Positions 18,950 through 29,782 of a stretch of 64,000 nt of DNA are shown here, piece by piece. A program made the position numbers and the translations under genes. Numbering within the stretch: position 1 is the stretch's first letter; every line of letters starts with the position of its first letter. A model generated the notes under the pieces. That model was not told the DNA's origin, made no database searches, and was given only the letters and a program-made list of their open reading frames with translations. The DNA is from Cryomorphaceae bacterium (GTDB lineage Bacteria; Bacteroidota; Bacteroidia; Flavobacteriales_D; Crocinitomicaceae), in NCBI GenBank assembly GCA_027483605.1, contig JAIXUE010000003.1:31566-95565 (forward strand), in the 5' to 3' direction.

Positions 18950-20815
18950 ATGCACGCCTACATACAAGCCTTAGAAATCCTTCAAAAGCATTGGGGCTTT
19001 ACTGCATTTAGAACCAGTCAAGAACCAATTGTGCGTGCGGCCCTTGCAGGTCAAGATACCCTCGCGTTGCTCCCTACCGGCGGAGGCAAGTCTATTTGTT
19101 TTCAAGTGCCTGGTTTGCAGCGAGAAGGACTTTGCTTGGTGATTTCCCCACTCATTGCACTCATGCAAGATCAGGTCGAAAACCTCAATAAACGCGGCTT
19201 GCGTGCCAAAGCCATTACAAGTGGGCTTAGCTATCGAGAGATTGATCATATTCTTGATAATGCTCGGTTTGGTGGCCTTGATTTTTTATATACCTCTCCC
19301 GAACGCATCCAATCAGCACTATTTGTGGAGCGCTTCAAACGCATGAAAATCTCTTTGTTAGTTGTTGATGAAGCGCATTGTATTTCTGAATGGGGCCATG
19401 ACTTTCGGCCAGCCTTTCGTCAAATTGCCAAGTTGCGACAACTCCAACCCGAAGTACCCATTTTAGCACTTACCGCAACGGCAACCAAAGCGGTGCAGCA
19501 AGATATCTGCCTGCAATTAGAAATGCCCAAAGCACAGGTGCTTGAAGCGTCTTTCGCTAGAGATAATCTACAGTATCTTGTCCGCCCTGCACAAAATAAA
19601 ATACAAGAAATCTTAGCGCTTTGCCAAAGAGAAAAAGGAACGGGTATTGTGTATTGCCAAACCCGGCGCTCGGTCAAGGAAGTAGCTCGTGTTTTACTCG
19701 CCAATGGATTGCGCTGCGGTATTTACCATGGCGGACTGAGCGCCGAAGAGCGCAGTAAGAGTCTGCGTGCATGGCTCACAGATAAAAGCCAAATTATGGT
19801 CGCCACCAACGCATTTGGCATGGGCATAGACAAGCCTGACGTCCGTTTTGTACTGCATTATGAAATACCGACTTCTCCTGAAGCATACTTTCAAGAAGCG
19901 GGTCGTGGCGGTCGGGATGGCCTCCCTGCCTACGCACTGCTTTTACATGAACCCAAAGATTTTGAGCAAATGCAGCAGCAGCTCGACAAAAGCTTCCCAA
20001 GTGCCGAACGGGTTGTATTTGTGTACCGTGCCATCTGTAATTTCTTAAAAATAGCCATAGGTTCGGGTAAAGATGAGACCTATCCGTTTGACTTGAAAAC
20101 TTTTTGTCAAACTTTTGAGCTGCCCGAAGACGAAGTATACTACGCACTCAAGATCTTAGCGCACAATGGCAATTTAACGCTAGACGAAGCCTTTTTTCAG
20201 CCCACGCGCCTTCAGTTTATTGTCAGTAATGAAGTGTTGTATAATTTTCAGATCCAGCACGAAGCGTACTACACCCTTTGTGCAACTTTAGTCCGTAGTT
20301 ATCCGGGTATTTTTGATCAAATGACCCGCCTTCACGAAGATCAAATCATCCAAAGACTAAAAACAACTCCACAGCGTTTTGAAGAGCAACTAGACTTCAT
20401 GCAAAAAAATGGCATCATCGAACTGAGTAAAAAAAGCAACCTTCCCCTGCTCTATTTTACAAGCGAAAGGCTCCCGGAGTCTTACCTTCAGCTCAAACCC
20501 CAAATTTACCTCGAGCGCAAGAATGCTGCACAAGACAAATTGTTGGCCATGCAGCGCTACTGTCAAGTTCCTACTTGCCGCGCCCAACAACTCATTAGCT
20601 ATTTTGGACAAAGCATCACTACTTGTGGTCAGTGCGACGTCTGTTTACCTAGAACCTTAGACGAAAAAGCATTGCTGGCTTTTCTCAACGAGCCCCGCAG
20701 TATTTTAGATCTCGAAGCACACTTTTTATGTGCCAAGACCGAACTAGAGCCACTGATCAGGCCGCATTTACTCACAGAAAAAATCAAGTTCAAAGCGGGA
20801 AAATTCTACCTCTAA
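18950..20815 (+). CDS. recQ: RecQ-type ATP-dependent DNA helicase, no obvious HRDC domain
   Basis: LLPTGGGKSICFQVP; VVDEAHCISEWGHDFRP; FGMGIDKPDVRFVLHYEIP; Zn-binding CQVPTCRAQQLISYFGQSITTCGQCDVC. Confidence 0.92.
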   Translation: MHAYIQALEILQKHWGFTAFRTSQEPIVRAALAGQDTLALLPTGGGKSICFQVPGLQREGLCLVISPLIALMQDQVENLNKRGLRAKAITSGLSYREIDHILDNARFGGLDFLYTSPERIQSALFVERFKRMKISLLVVDEAHCISEWGHDFRPAFRQIAKLRQLQPEVPILALTATATKAVQQDICLQLEMPKAQVLEASFARDNLQYLVRPAQNKIQEILALCQREKGTGIVYCQTRRSVKEVARVLLANGLRCGIYHGGLSAEERSKSLRAWLTDKSQIMVATNAFGMGIDKPDVRFVLHYEIPTSPEAYFQEAGRGGRDGLPAYALLLHEPKDFEQMQQQLDKSFPSAERVVFVYRAICNFLKIAIGSGKDETYPFDLKTFCQTFELPEDEVYYALKILAHNGNLTLDEAFFQPTRLQFIVSNEVLYNFQIQHEAYYTLCATLVRSYPGIFDQMTRLHEDQIIQRLKTTPQRFEEQLDFMQKNGIIELSKKSNLPLLYFTSERLPESYLQLKPQIYLERKNAAQDKLLAMQRYCQVPTCRAQQLISYFGQSITTCGQCDVCLPRTLDEKALLAFLNEPRSILDLEAHFLCAKTELEPLIRPHLLTEKIKFKAGKFYL

Positions 20816-20824
20816 TTCTCGCTT

Positions 20825-22660
20825 ATGACCACCCCTTCTGTTTCAGAAGTGCCAAAACACCAATGGCATTTTTTGCTGGTTTTATTCCCATTTATCCTTG
20901 GGATCTACATAGCTGACTACCGTAATTTAACGGACGCCATGCTACTTTTTTTCAAGATCATATCATTTTTGAGTTTTTTGCTTTTGTTTTTCAAGTCAGC
21001 GAGGCAATTCGGACTTATTTTTTCCTTTCTAGCGCTTGGTTTTTGGCTTATGTTCAGCAGACAATCGTTGTTCAGACAGCAGCAACACATTCATTTTGAC
21101 CGAGAAACAATAGGTTTTTTTATTCCCGAGTCTATTGAAGAGAAGAGCCAATTTCAAAAAGCAAAAGGTCTTTTTTATTTTGGGAAAGGGCAGCAAAAAA
21201 AGTCGATCGGTCTTCAATTGTATGTTTTTACCCAAACGCCACTGTCATTAAGGAAGATTTATGGCCTGCACTGTCGTCCTGAATTACTGCAAAACGAGCG
21301 CTACCCGGGTGCATTCGATCAAGCGCGGTATTTCGAATTACAAGGTATCAGTCACCGCGCTTTTGTTCATTCTAGTCAGGTCCGAGCGCTAGCTCAGCAG
21401 CGCTTTTCGCCAACAAATTCTTATCTTACTGCTTTCAAACATCGACTTTCCACGACATTTGTAAGCGCACTCACACCTAGGTCTTCAGCTATTGGCAGAG
21501 CACTCATATTAGGAGAGCGCGATGGCATAAACGAGCAATTGCGTACTTATTTTTTAGCAACGGGTTCCATGCATATTTTGGCGGTTTCAGGCATGCATAT
21601 TGGACTTTTGATTTTGGCTTTACTCAAGATCTTTGGTTTCTTTTCTAAATGGGTGAGTCGCAAACAAGCTTTAATGTTGGTATTGCTGCTTGTTTGGTAT
21701 TATGCCGTATTGACAGGTTTGTCGGCGTCGGTGTTGCGCAGCGTATTCATGTTTAGCGTTTTGTTAGTGAGTCAGTTGGCGGGCAGGCAAATGAATCCGC
21801 TCTCTGCACTCCTTTTTTCTGCTTTTTGTCTTTTGCTTTATCATCCGCGCTATCTTTTTGACCTTGGCTTTCAGTTGTCTTATTTGGCCATGCTCGGTAT
21901 TTACCTCTACTACGACGCCATTCGAAACGCTGTTCAATTCAGATGGCGCATACTGTCTTATTTATGGGAGGGTACAGCGCTCGGCTTGGCTGCTACACTT
22001 ACCACACTTCCGCTGAGCTTGTATCATTTTCATTTGTATCCAAACTACGCACAGCTCGCCAATATCTGCCTGATGAGTTTGTCTAGCTTGATTTTAGTAG
22101 TGGGTATGTTTTTCCCATTACTGCAGCTACTGCCAGGTCTTGATCGCCTGAGTGCTGCTGTCTTAGAGACCGCCATTCAATGGATGCTTGCCATCATGCA
22201 GTTTTTTAGCGAGGCGCCAGGTGCCTTGGCAAAAGGATTTGCATTGCCATTTTGGTGGGTTTTACTCTTTTTGCTCGCGACTTTTTACTTTTTTTATGGA
22301 TCCAGGAGTTGGCAAAAACACCTCGCTCCACTTGGGCTGGCCACAAGCGTGCTTTTCATGGTGCTGCAGAGGCAACGCGCATTACACGATCGCGAACTTT
22401 GTTTTTATCAAAAAGACCGGGTGTTATTGATCAGAAATGGTGCTAAAGCACTGGCGATCGGACCAAAACCTGAAGAAAAATGTGCTTTTTTGTTGCCGAC
22501 CCTTGAAATCTATCACAATTGCGAAATCCGCTACAGGCAGGTCAAAGAAGGCACTACTAAAATAGAGTTGGAAACTTGTAAAATCGGGATTTCTCATCAA
22601 AGGAAATATCAAATTACTGTTCAAACCCAAAAGCAGACTAATAAAATGAAGGTCTATTGA
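20825..22660 (+). CDS. ComEC/Rec2-family competence protein
   Basis: ILGERDGINEQLRTYFLATGSMHILAVSGMHIGLL; polytopic; no C-terminal metallo-beta-lactamase domain apparent. Confidence 0.85.
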   Translation: MTTPSVSEVPKHQWHFLLVLFPFILGIYIADYRNLTDAMLLFFKIISFLSFLLLFFKSARQFGLIFSFLALGFWLMFSRQSLFRQQQHIHFDRETIGFFIPESIEEKSQFQKAKGLFYFGKGQQKKSIGLQLYVFTQTPLSLRKIYGLHCRPELLQNERYPGAFDQARYFELQGISHRAFVHSSQVRALAQQRFSPTNSYLTAFKHRLSTTFVSALTPRSSAIGRALILGERDGINEQLRTYFLATGSMHILAVSGMHIGLLILALLKIFGFFSKWVSRKQALMLVLLLVWYYAVLTGLSASVLRSVFMFSVLLVSQLAGRQMNPLSALLFSAFCLLLYHPRYLFDLGFQLSYLAMLGIYLYYDAIRNAVQFRWRILSYLWEGTALGLAATLTTLPLSLYHFHLYPNYAQLANICLMSLSSLILVVGMFFPLLQLLPGLDRLSAAVLETAIQWMLAIMQFFSEAPGALAKGFALPFWWVLLFLLATFYFFYGSRSWQKHLAPLGLATSVLFMVLQRQRALHDRELCFYQKDRVLLIRNGAKALAIGPKPEEKCAFLLPTLEIYHNCEIRYRQVKEGTTKIELETCKIGISHQRKYQITVQTQKQTNKMKVY

Positions 22661-22693
22661 GCAAGAATTTTATCTTTGCTAAAATTTGAAATC

Positions 22694-23011
22694 ATGAAAA
22701 TGCTCAGTCCGAAGACTGTTCTTCAGGCGCTCGAAGCGCAAAACAGTTGTTGCCTAATCGATATACGTGAACCCTATGAATTACTCAACTGTAAAATAGA
22801 TTGTCCGTCGGTACCGATGGCTACTTTTGCCGCAGCATATCCGCAATACCAACATTACGAACAAGTCGTGCTCATGTGCCAGTCTGGAAAGCGCGCCGAA
22901 GCGCTTGCTAATTTCATGGAGACCGAATTCAAAGCCGCAAATATTTGTGTTTTAGAAGGCGGTATCAATGCTTGGATTGAGCAAAACGCACCCCAAATCA
23001 CCTGTCAATAA
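22694..23011 (+). CDS. Rhodanese-like domain protein
   Basis: CLIDIREPYELLNCKIDCPSVPMATF...VVLMCQSGKRAEALANFME; ATG at 22694 preferred over the TTG at 22676. Confidence 0.85.
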   Translation: MKMLSPKTVLQALEAQNSCCLIDIREPYELLNCKIDCPSVPMATFAAAYPQYQHYEQVVLMCQSGKRAEALANFMETEFKAANICVLEGGINAWIEQNAPQITCQ

Positions 23012-23680
23012 ATGAACGCAGTTAGTCAGCTCCTCGATTTCATCTTGCATATCGACAATTACCTTTTCTTGCTTATCCAAGATTACGGCATTTGGGTTTA
23101 CGCCATTTTGTTTTTGATTGTTTTTGTTGAAACAGGCTTGGTTTTCATGCCTTTACTACCCGGAGACTCCCTGCTTTTTGCGGCGGGATCTTTTTGTGCA
23201 GGTGTGCAGATAGACAACGAATTGGCGCAACTGAATTTGTGGATCGTTTTAGGTTTGCTCATTGTTGCAGCCATTTTGGGTGATGCTCTGAACTTTTGGA
23301 TTGGTCAAAAATATGGTCGCAAACTCGCTGGGCTCAAAATCGGCCGCTATGCCCTACTCAAAGAAAAACACCTGCAGCAAACGCAAGAATTCTTCGAGAA
23401 ACACGGTTCCAAAACTATTATCATTGCACGCTTTGTACCCATTGTGCGCACATTTGCACCTTTCACTGCCGGTTTGGCCAACATGCGTTACAGTATCTTT
23501 TTGAAATTCAACATTATTGGTGGCATCGGCTGGGTCTTGAGTCTTACGCTTTTGGGTTATTTCTTTGGCAACCTTCCCATTGTTCGAGACAACTTTGAAA
23601 CCGTTATTTTCGGCATCATTGGTTTGTCTTTACTCCCGATGCTACTTGCTATTGTAAAAGAAAAAATGGCTAAGCGTTGA
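23012..23680 (+). CDS. DedA family membrane protein
   Basis: VFVETGLVFMPLLPGDSLLFAAG; GDALNFWIGQKYGRKL; RFVPIVRTFAPFTAGLANM. Confidence 0.9.
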   Translation: MNAVSQLLDFILHIDNYLFLLIQDYGIWVYAILFLIVFVETGLVFMPLLPGDSLLFAAGSFCAGVQIDNELAQLNLWIVLGLLIVAAILGDALNFWIGQKYGRKLAGLKIGRYALLKEKHLQQTQEFFEKHGSKTIIIARFVPIVRTFAPFTAGLANMRYSIFLKFNIIGGIGWVLSLTLLGYFFGNLPIVRDNFETVIFGIIGLSLLPMLLAIVKEKMAKR

Positions 23681-24194
23681 AACGCTGAAACTCATTTTGC
23701 AAATACGAACGGCATATCTCTGTCGGAAACTGTTCTATTTGCGCAGCAATCTCTAAAATTTTTGCAGCCAAATCTGTCGCGCTAGCCTGTGCATCTAAGG
23801 TGTTGGCAGCCATATTGACAACACGCAGCACCTCTTCTTTTGCTTGAATCAGCATTAGCCAGCCCTGGGGCGATACAAAAAGCTGTTGGGCAATATTGTG
23901 TTCAAATTCTTCTCTGACGGTCTTGACAAGTAAACTTTGTTGGGTTCGGGCGTTGTTGGTCACTTGTAGGGTGCGCAGCGTGAGGTTGGCAGGTGAAATG
24001 CGATCGAGTAGTAAAATACAGCGCTGATACGCTTCGAGCTTGCTTGGAAGGAAATAATTTTGACGCTGCAAACTGAGTTCGGTCTGGAGCTGCACGAGGC
24101 TTTGGTCGTGCTGGCGCTTGAGAAACAAATAAACGATTGTCACCATAGCCAAACTGACCAACAGAAATGAAATAACCACAAAAATGAGTTCCAT
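23670..24194 (-). CDS. Hypothetical protein with N-terminal TM helix
   Basis: 174 aa, MELIFVVISFLLVSLAMVTIVYLFL plus soluble domain. Confidence 0.6.
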   Translation of the reverse strand: MELIFVVISFLLVSLAMVTIVYLFLKRQHDQSLVQLQTELSLQRQNYFLPSKLEAYQRCILLLDRISPANLTLRTLQVTNNARTQQSLLVKTVREEFEHNIAQQLFVSPQGWLMLIQAKEEVLRVVNMAANTLDAQASATDLAAKILEIAAQIEQFPTEICRSYLQNEFQRFNA

Positions 24195-24241
24195 ACGTAT
24201 TTTTTTGAGGCAAATATAGTGCTTTGCGCTATTTTTACTTC

Positions 24242-25714
24242 ATGAATAATGTGTTACTCCCACTCATCTTGTTATTATATTTCGGGCTACTGCTCGCGAT
24301 CGCTTACTTTAGCTCAAAAAATGCAAGTAGCCATAGTTTTTTTACCGGTGACAAAAAAAGTCCTTGGTATTTAGTGGCCTTTGGCATGATCGGCACTTCG
24401 CTTTCTGGCGTGACCTTTATTTCGGTCCCGGGTGCGGTGAGTGCAGGCGCCTGGCATTATTACCAACTTGTACTCGGTTTTTTTGCTGGTTATTTTGTGG
24501 TCGCTTATGTGCTGTTACCACTCTATTACAAGTATCAATTGAGTTCCATTTATCGCTACCTCGAACTGCGCCTGGGCTTGCGCGCCTACCAATGGGGAGC
24601 TGGCTATTTTATATTGTCGCGCACACTCGGTGCAACGGTGCGGCTTTACCTCGTAATCAACGTATTGCAACTTTTCGTTTTTGAACCCATTGGCTTGGCT
24701 TTTTGGCAATCTACGCTCTTGATCATCATCATGATCTTAGCCTACACCCTCAAAGGCGGTGTCAAGACAATTGTCTGGACAGACACCCTTCAGACTTTCT
24801 TTATGCTCTTGGCCTTGGTAGTGTGCATTTTCACATTGCAGCAGCAAATGGATATCTCGTGGGCGGGGCTCTGGAAAAACCTGCAGCAAGAGCAACTTAC
24901 CCAAATATGGTCCTGGAATCCATCCAAAAGCGATTATTTCTGGAAACACTTCATAGGTGGCGCCTTTATCACCATCGCCATGACTGGCCTAGACCAGGAA
25001 ATGATGCAAAAAAACATCAGCGTCAAGACACTCAAAGATGCCCAAAAAAACATGGTGGTCTTTAGCTTCACTTTACTCGTTGTCAATGCTTTGTTTTTGT
25101 TACTTGGCAGTATCTTGAGTTATTTTGCCCTACAAAACGGTCTGCACTTTGCCCCAGACGACCTCTTCCCGCAAATCATTCAGCAATTTTTGCCGCATGG
25201 GGTTTTCATCATTTTTATCATTGGGCTTATTTCTGCATTGTTTCCATCGGTAGATGGCGCCATTACCGCCCTCACGGCTTCTTTTTGTATTGACATCATC
25301 GGTTTTGAACGCAAAAACCTTCCAGAAGTTGAGCGCATGCGGCTCAAAAAAATCGTACACCTTAGCTTTGCCGTTCTATTTACCTTATTAGTTTTCTTGT
25401 TTAAATGGTACAACGACAAAAGCATTGTGAACCTGATCTTCTTAATTGCAGGCTACACTTATGGCCCGCTTCTGGGCTTATTTGCCTTCGGTATCCTGAC
25501 CAAAAGAAATGTACCCGCAGTACTCATTCCACTGATTGTCGTGCTGGCGCCGCTATGCTGTTATTTTTTAAGTAAAAACGCAGACCTCATTTGGAAAGGG
25601 TATCAATTCGGAAACGAAATGCTAGTACTCAACGGATTGCTTACTTTTGTGCTGCTCTTTTTAAGTAGTTTTGCCTATCAACCCACGCAAACCGATGAAA
25701 CTCCTCTTATCTGA
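24242..25714 (+). CDS. Sodium:solute symporter
   Basis: SSS family: ILLYFGLLLAIAYFSSKNASSHSFFTGDKKSPWYLVAFGMIGTSLSGVTFISVPG. Confidence 0.9.
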   Translation: MNNVLLPLILLLYFGLLLAIAYFSSKNASSHSFFTGDKKSPWYLVAFGMIGTSLSGVTFISVPGAVSAGAWHYYQLVLGFFAGYFVVAYVLLPLYYKYQLSSIYRYLELRLGLRAYQWGAGYFILSRTLGATVRLYLVINVLQLFVFEPIGLAFWQSTLLIIIMILAYTLKGGVKTIVWTDTLQTFFMLLALVVCIFTLQQQMDISWAGLWKNLQQEQLTQIWSWNPSKSDYFWKHFIGGAFITIAMTGLDQEMMQKNISVKTLKDAQKNMVVFSFTLLVVNALFLLLGSILSYFALQNGLHFAPDDLFPQIIQQFLPHGVFIIFIIGLISALFPSVDGAITALTASFCIDIIGFERKNLPEVERMRLKKIVHLSFAVLFTLLVFLFKWYNDKSIVNLIFLIAGYTYGPLLGLFAFGILTKRNVPAVLIPLIVVLAPLCCYFLSKNADLIWKGYQFGNEMLVLNGLLTFVLLFLSSFAYQPTQTDETPLI

Positions 25715-26822
25715 CCACCAATTGCATTTGCGCTTTGCGCCACTGACCCTCACGCGTCCATTGGCAGAATTGCGCTGTGGCCTTTTCACCAATACCGAGC
25801 GCTGGAAGCATTTGCTACCCGCCGCGCAAATTGGGTATCAAACCGAAAGCTATTTGCAAGCAAAATACCCGAGCAACAACGGTATTTGGGTCAATGCACA
25901 AGTCATTCCAGACCGGAATTTAGCCTTGGCGGTTAGCCAACTCAAGAATGGCGAACAACTGTATATGAATTCGGTTTTACTTGCTCAAAATGGCGCTGGT
26001 CATGACAAAATAGAATATTCCGAGTCAAGCATCATTATCCTTGAAAACCGCTGGGATCTCTATCTTCAAAATACAAGCATTTTAGAGCAAGATTTTGCAT
26101 TGGTTACTCAAGGAAGAACAAGTCAATTATTGAGTGCGAGTAATCGCCTTATTGGCCCTGCAGCCCAATTATTCATAGAAGAAGGCGCACGCATTGAAGG
26201 CGCCATTCTCAACACCCATGAAGGCCCAATTTACATTGCTAAAAACGCAGAAGTCATGGAAGGTGCCATGCTGCGCGGTCCGCTTGCTATCATGGATGGC
26301 GCCGTTGTTAAAATGGGAGCCAAAATATACGGCGCCACCACTATTGGCCCAGCATGTCGTGTTGGTGGCGAAGTCAGCAACAGCATTTTCCAAGGTTTTT
26401 CCAACAAAGGTCATGATGGCTTTATTGGCAACGCCCTCATTGGCGAATGGTGCAACCTAGGTGCAGACACCAACTGCTCCAACCTCAAGAACAACTACGG
26501 AAAAGTCAGCACATACAGTTACGAAGCCCAAGATCAAGTCAAGACCGATCAGCTCTTTATGGGGCTTACCATGGGTGACCACAGCAAATCGGCAATAAAC
26601 GTACAATTCAATACCGCAAGTGTTGTGGGGGTTTGCAGCAATGTATTTTGTAGTCATTTTCCAGAGAAGCACATCGCTTCCTTTCAATGGGTTTCAGACG
26701 AGTCTAAAGAAGATTATCACCTAGACAAAGCCATTGAAGCCGCTACTGCCATGATGGCCAGAAGAAAAGTAGCTTTTAGTCCAGAAGAGCGCCAAATCTT
26801 TGAATTCTTGGCAAACAACTGA
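25695..26822 (+). CDS. Putative sugar nucleotidyltransferase (GlmU-like, left-handed beta-helix)
   Basis: MKLLLSDHQLHLRFAPLTLTRPLAELRCGLFTNTERW; hexapeptide-like repeats; IGEWCNLGADTNCSNLKNNYG. Confidence 0.82.
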   Translation: MKLLLSDHQLHLRFAPLTLTRPLAELRCGLFTNTERWKHLLPAAQIGYQTESYLQAKYPSNNGIWVNAQVIPDRNLALAVSQLKNGEQLYMNSVLLAQNGAGHDKIEYSESSIIILENRWDLYLQNTSILEQDFALVTQGRTSQLLSASNRLIGPAAQLFIEEGARIEGAILNTHEGPIYIAKNAEVMEGAMLRGPLAIMDGAVVKMGAKIYGATTIGPACRVGGEVSNSIFQGFSNKGHDGFIGNALIGEWCNLGADTNCSNLKNNYGKVSTYSYEAQDQVKTDQLFMGLTMGDHSKSAINVQFNTASVVGVCSNVFCSHFPEKHIASFQWVSDESKEDYHLDKAIEAATAMMARRKVAFSPEERQIFEFLANN

Positions 26823-26888
26823 CTTTTTTGCAGCGTTTCTGCCTTTGGCATGCATCTTGACACCTCACCCGCTTGAAACAATTCTATT

Positions 26889-29348
26889 ATGAGCAATCTC
26901 TTTGATCAAGGTTATTTTGGTTTATCTGGCTATGACGCCGATGCGGAGTTCATTCCACTCATCACCGCAGAGGAAGAAGAGCACATGAACAAACAAGAAT
27001 ACCCTGAAGAACTTCCTATACTCCCGCTGCGCAATAACGTCCTCTTCCCAGGCGTGGTTATTCCCATTACAGTAGGCCGAGACAAAAGCATCAAACTCAT
27101 TCAAGAAGCCAACAAAGGCAGCAAAATTATCGGGGTGGTTTCACAGAAAAACCAGGACGTAGAAGCTCCTCAGTTCATTGATTTACATCAGGTGGGTACG
27201 GTGGCTCAAATCATTCGCTTACTCAAAATGCCCGACGGTAGCTCTACGGTTATTATCCAAGGAAAGCGTCGTTTTGAAATGCTCCAAGCCACTCAAACAG
27301 AACCTTACATGAAGGCTAAGGTGAGGGTCCTGACCGAACAACCGCTAGACGCCGCCAACAAAGAACTCGAGGTCATGTTCAACACCATCAAAGACCTCGC
27401 CTTACAAATCATTAGAGAAAGCCCAAATATTCCTTCTGAAGCACAATTTGCCATTGGCAACATCGATAGCCCAAGTTTTTTAGTGAATTTCATCTCGTCC
27501 AACATGAACGCCGATGTAGCTAAAAAACAAGCGATGCTCGAAGAAATGGACATGAAAAAACGCGTCATGATGGTGCTCGAGCACCTAACGGCAGAAATCC
27601 AAGTGCTCGAGATGCGCAACGAGATCCAAAACAAAGTCCGCAAAGACCTAGATAAACAACAGCGCGAATACTTTTTGCATCAGCAAATGCGCACCATCCA
27701 AGACGAACTCGGAGACAACCCCCAAATTCAAGATGCGCGCGAGCTTGAAAAAAGAGCTCAAACTAAAAAATGGGATGCACGTGTGGCCAAACTTTTTGGC
27801 AAAGAACTCGAAAAACTGCAGCGCATGAATCCGCAAGGTGCTGAGTACACCGTTCAGCTCAACTACCTCGACCTCTTGCTTGAACTCCCTTGGAACGTCT
27901 ACAGCAAAGATAAACTAGATTTGAATATTGCTAAGCGTGTACTTGAGCGCGATCATTTTGGTTTAGAAAAGGTCAAAGAACGCATTTTAGAATACCTTGC
28001 CGTTCTCAAGCTCAAAGGCAATATGAAGGCGCCTATTTTGTGTTTTTACGGCCCTCCAGGAGTTGGAAAAACCTCTTTAGGTAAGTCTATTGCCGAAGCA
28101 TTGGGGCGCAAATATGTCCGCATGTCGCTCGGTGGACTCCACGACGAAGCTGAAATCCGCGGACACCGAAAAACCTACATTGGCGCCATGCCGGGCCGCA
28201 TCATGCAAAACCTCAAGAAAACCGAAACAGCCAACCCTGTTTTTGTCTTAGACGAGATAGACAAGCTCGGTCGCAGCAACCACGGTGACCCCTCTTCTGC
28301 CCTGCTAGAAGTCCTAGATCCAGAGCAAAATGGCAATTTCTACGACAACTACGTCGAAACCGAATTTGACCTTTCTAAAGTTTTGTTCATTGCAACAGCC
28401 AACAACCTTCAAAGTATCCAAGGACCTTTGCTAGACCGCATGGAAATCATTGAGGTCAATGGCTATACCCTCGAGGAAAAAATAGAAATTGCAAAACGTC
28501 ACTTATTGCCAAAACAAATTGCAGCACATGGCATACAGAAAAACGATATTTCTATAGATAAAAAGTTATGGCAGCAAATCATCGAGTCTTATACCTTTGA
28601 ATCTGGTGTGCGTGGTCTCGATAAAATAGTAGCCAAATTGGTGCGCAACCGCGCGCGTCAAATTGCCATGGAAGAAACCTTTGATGCCAAACTCACCAGC
28701 GCAGACCTCTTCTCCTTTTTAGGAGCGGGCCGCATGCGCACCAAATACGACAACAACGATGTAGCTGGCGTCGTAACGGGTCTGGCCTGGACGGCTGCAG
28801 GTGGAGACATCCTCTTTATCGAAAGCCTCATTTCAGAAGGAAACGGCAAGCTCAACCTCACCGGAAATTTGGGCGACGTCATGAAAGAATCTGCCGTCAT
28901 CGCCCTCGAATACCTCAAAAGCCACCACGAATTACTAGCTCTTGACCCCAAATTATTTGGTGCTTACAATGTTCATATCCACGTTCCCGAAGGCGCCACG
29001 CCTAAAGACGGCCCGAGCGCTGGTGTCACTATGCTTACAGCGCTCGCTTCGCTATTTACGCAGCGTAAAGTCAAGAAAAACCTCGCCATGACCGGCGAAA
29101 TCACCCTGCGTGGCGATGTACTGCCCGTTGGCGGCATCAAAGAAAAGATTTTAGCGGCCAAAAGAGCGGGCATTAAAGAGATCATCTTGTGCACCAAAAA
29201 CAAACAAGATGTCGACGAAATTGCCGCCGACTACCTCAAAGGACTTTCTATTCATTACGTTGACAAAATGGCTGAAGTATTGCAATTAGCTTTGCTCCAA
29301 GAAAAAGTAAGTGCTCCAAAAAAGCTGGTGGTGCCCGAGAAAAAGTAA
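26889..29348 (+). CDS. lon: Endopeptidase La (Lon protease)
   Basis: [70 protein letters not shown]. Confidence 0.96.
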   Translation: MSNLFDQGYFGLSGYDADAEFIPLITAEEEEHMNKQEYPEELPILPLRNNVLFPGVVIPITVGRDKSIKLIQEANKGSKIIGVVSQKNQDVEAPQFIDLHQVGTVAQIIRLLKMPDGSSTVIIQGKRRFEMLQATQTEPYMKAKVRVLTEQPLDAANKELEVMFNTIKDLALQIIRESPNIPSEAQFAIGNIDSPSFLVNFISSNMNADVAKKQAMLEEMDMKKRVMMVLEHLTAEIQVLEMRNEIQNKVRKDLDKQQREYFLHQQMRTIQDELGDNPQIQDARELEKRAQTKKWDARVAKLFGKELEKLQRMNPQGAEYTVQLNYLDLLLELPWNVYSKDKLDLNIAKRVLERDHFGLEKVKERILEYLAVLKLKGNMKAPILCFYGPPGVGKTSLGKSIAEALGRKYVRMSLGGLHDEAEIRGHRKTYIGAMPGRIMQNLKKTETANPVFVLDEIDKLGRSNHGDPSSALLEVLDPEQNGNFYDNYVETEFDLSKVLFIATANNLQSIQGPLLDRMEIIEVNGYTLEEKIEIAKRHLLPKQIAAHGIQKNDISIDKKLWQQIIESYTFESGVRGLDKIVAKLVRNRARQIAMEETFDAKLTSADLFSFLGAGRMRTKYDNNDVAGVVTGLAWTAAGGDILFIESLISEGNGKLNLTGNLGDVMKESAVIALEYLKSHHELLALDPKLFGAYNVHIHVPEGATPKDGPSAGVTMLTALASLFTQRKVKKNLAMTGEITLRGDVLPVGGIKEKILAAKRAGIKEIILCTKNKQDVDEIAADYLKGLSIHYVDKMAEVLQLALLQEKVSAPKKLVVPEKK

Positions 29349-29749
29349 TGACTGGTTACTATAGTCATGTAGTCGTATACGATGGCGTTTGTATCCTCTG
29401 CAATCGCCTAATCAACTACTTACTCCAAAAAGACCAACAGCAACGCCTGCTGTTCAGTACTTATCAGGGTTTACCCGATGTCATTTCTAAAAACGGCCTT
29501 CAATTCCCTTTGGAAGAAAGTATTTCATACTACCGAAAAGGAAGGTGGTGGCAGCAAAGCACTGCTGTTCTGCTGATTTACAAGGATATTCACGGGGCTT
29601 ATCATTGGTCACAATTAGCCTGGATTTTCCCTCGTGTTGCCAGAGATTTCATTTACCGAATAGTTTCCAAAAACAGATACCGTTGGTTTGGCAAACACGA
29701 AAGTTGCCTCGTTCCAGACCCTTCAATCCGAGCTCGTTTTATTGGCTAA
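29348..29749 (+). CDS. DCC/DUF393 thiol-disulfide oxidoreductase-like protein
   Basis: VVVYDGVCILCNRLINYLLQKDQQQRLLFSTYQ; DGxCxLC motif. Confidence 0.85.
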   Translation: MTGYYSHVVVYDGVCILCNRLINYLLQKDQQQRLLFSTYQGLPDVISKNGLQFPLEESISYYRKGRWWQQSTAVLLIYKDIHGAYHWSQLAWIFPRVARDFIYRIVSKNRYRWFGKHESCLVPDPSIRARFIG

Positions 29750-29782
29750 AATATTGTAAATTGGAGGCGTAAATAGCTTCCT

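Noticed and set aside
24703-25065. 120-aa + strand ORF inside the sodium:solute symporter
   Set aside because: Out-of-frame shadow of a well-supported transporter CDS
27305-27643. 112-aa minus-strand ORF within lon
   Set aside because: Antisense to conserved Lon coding sequence, low-complexity Ser-rich translation
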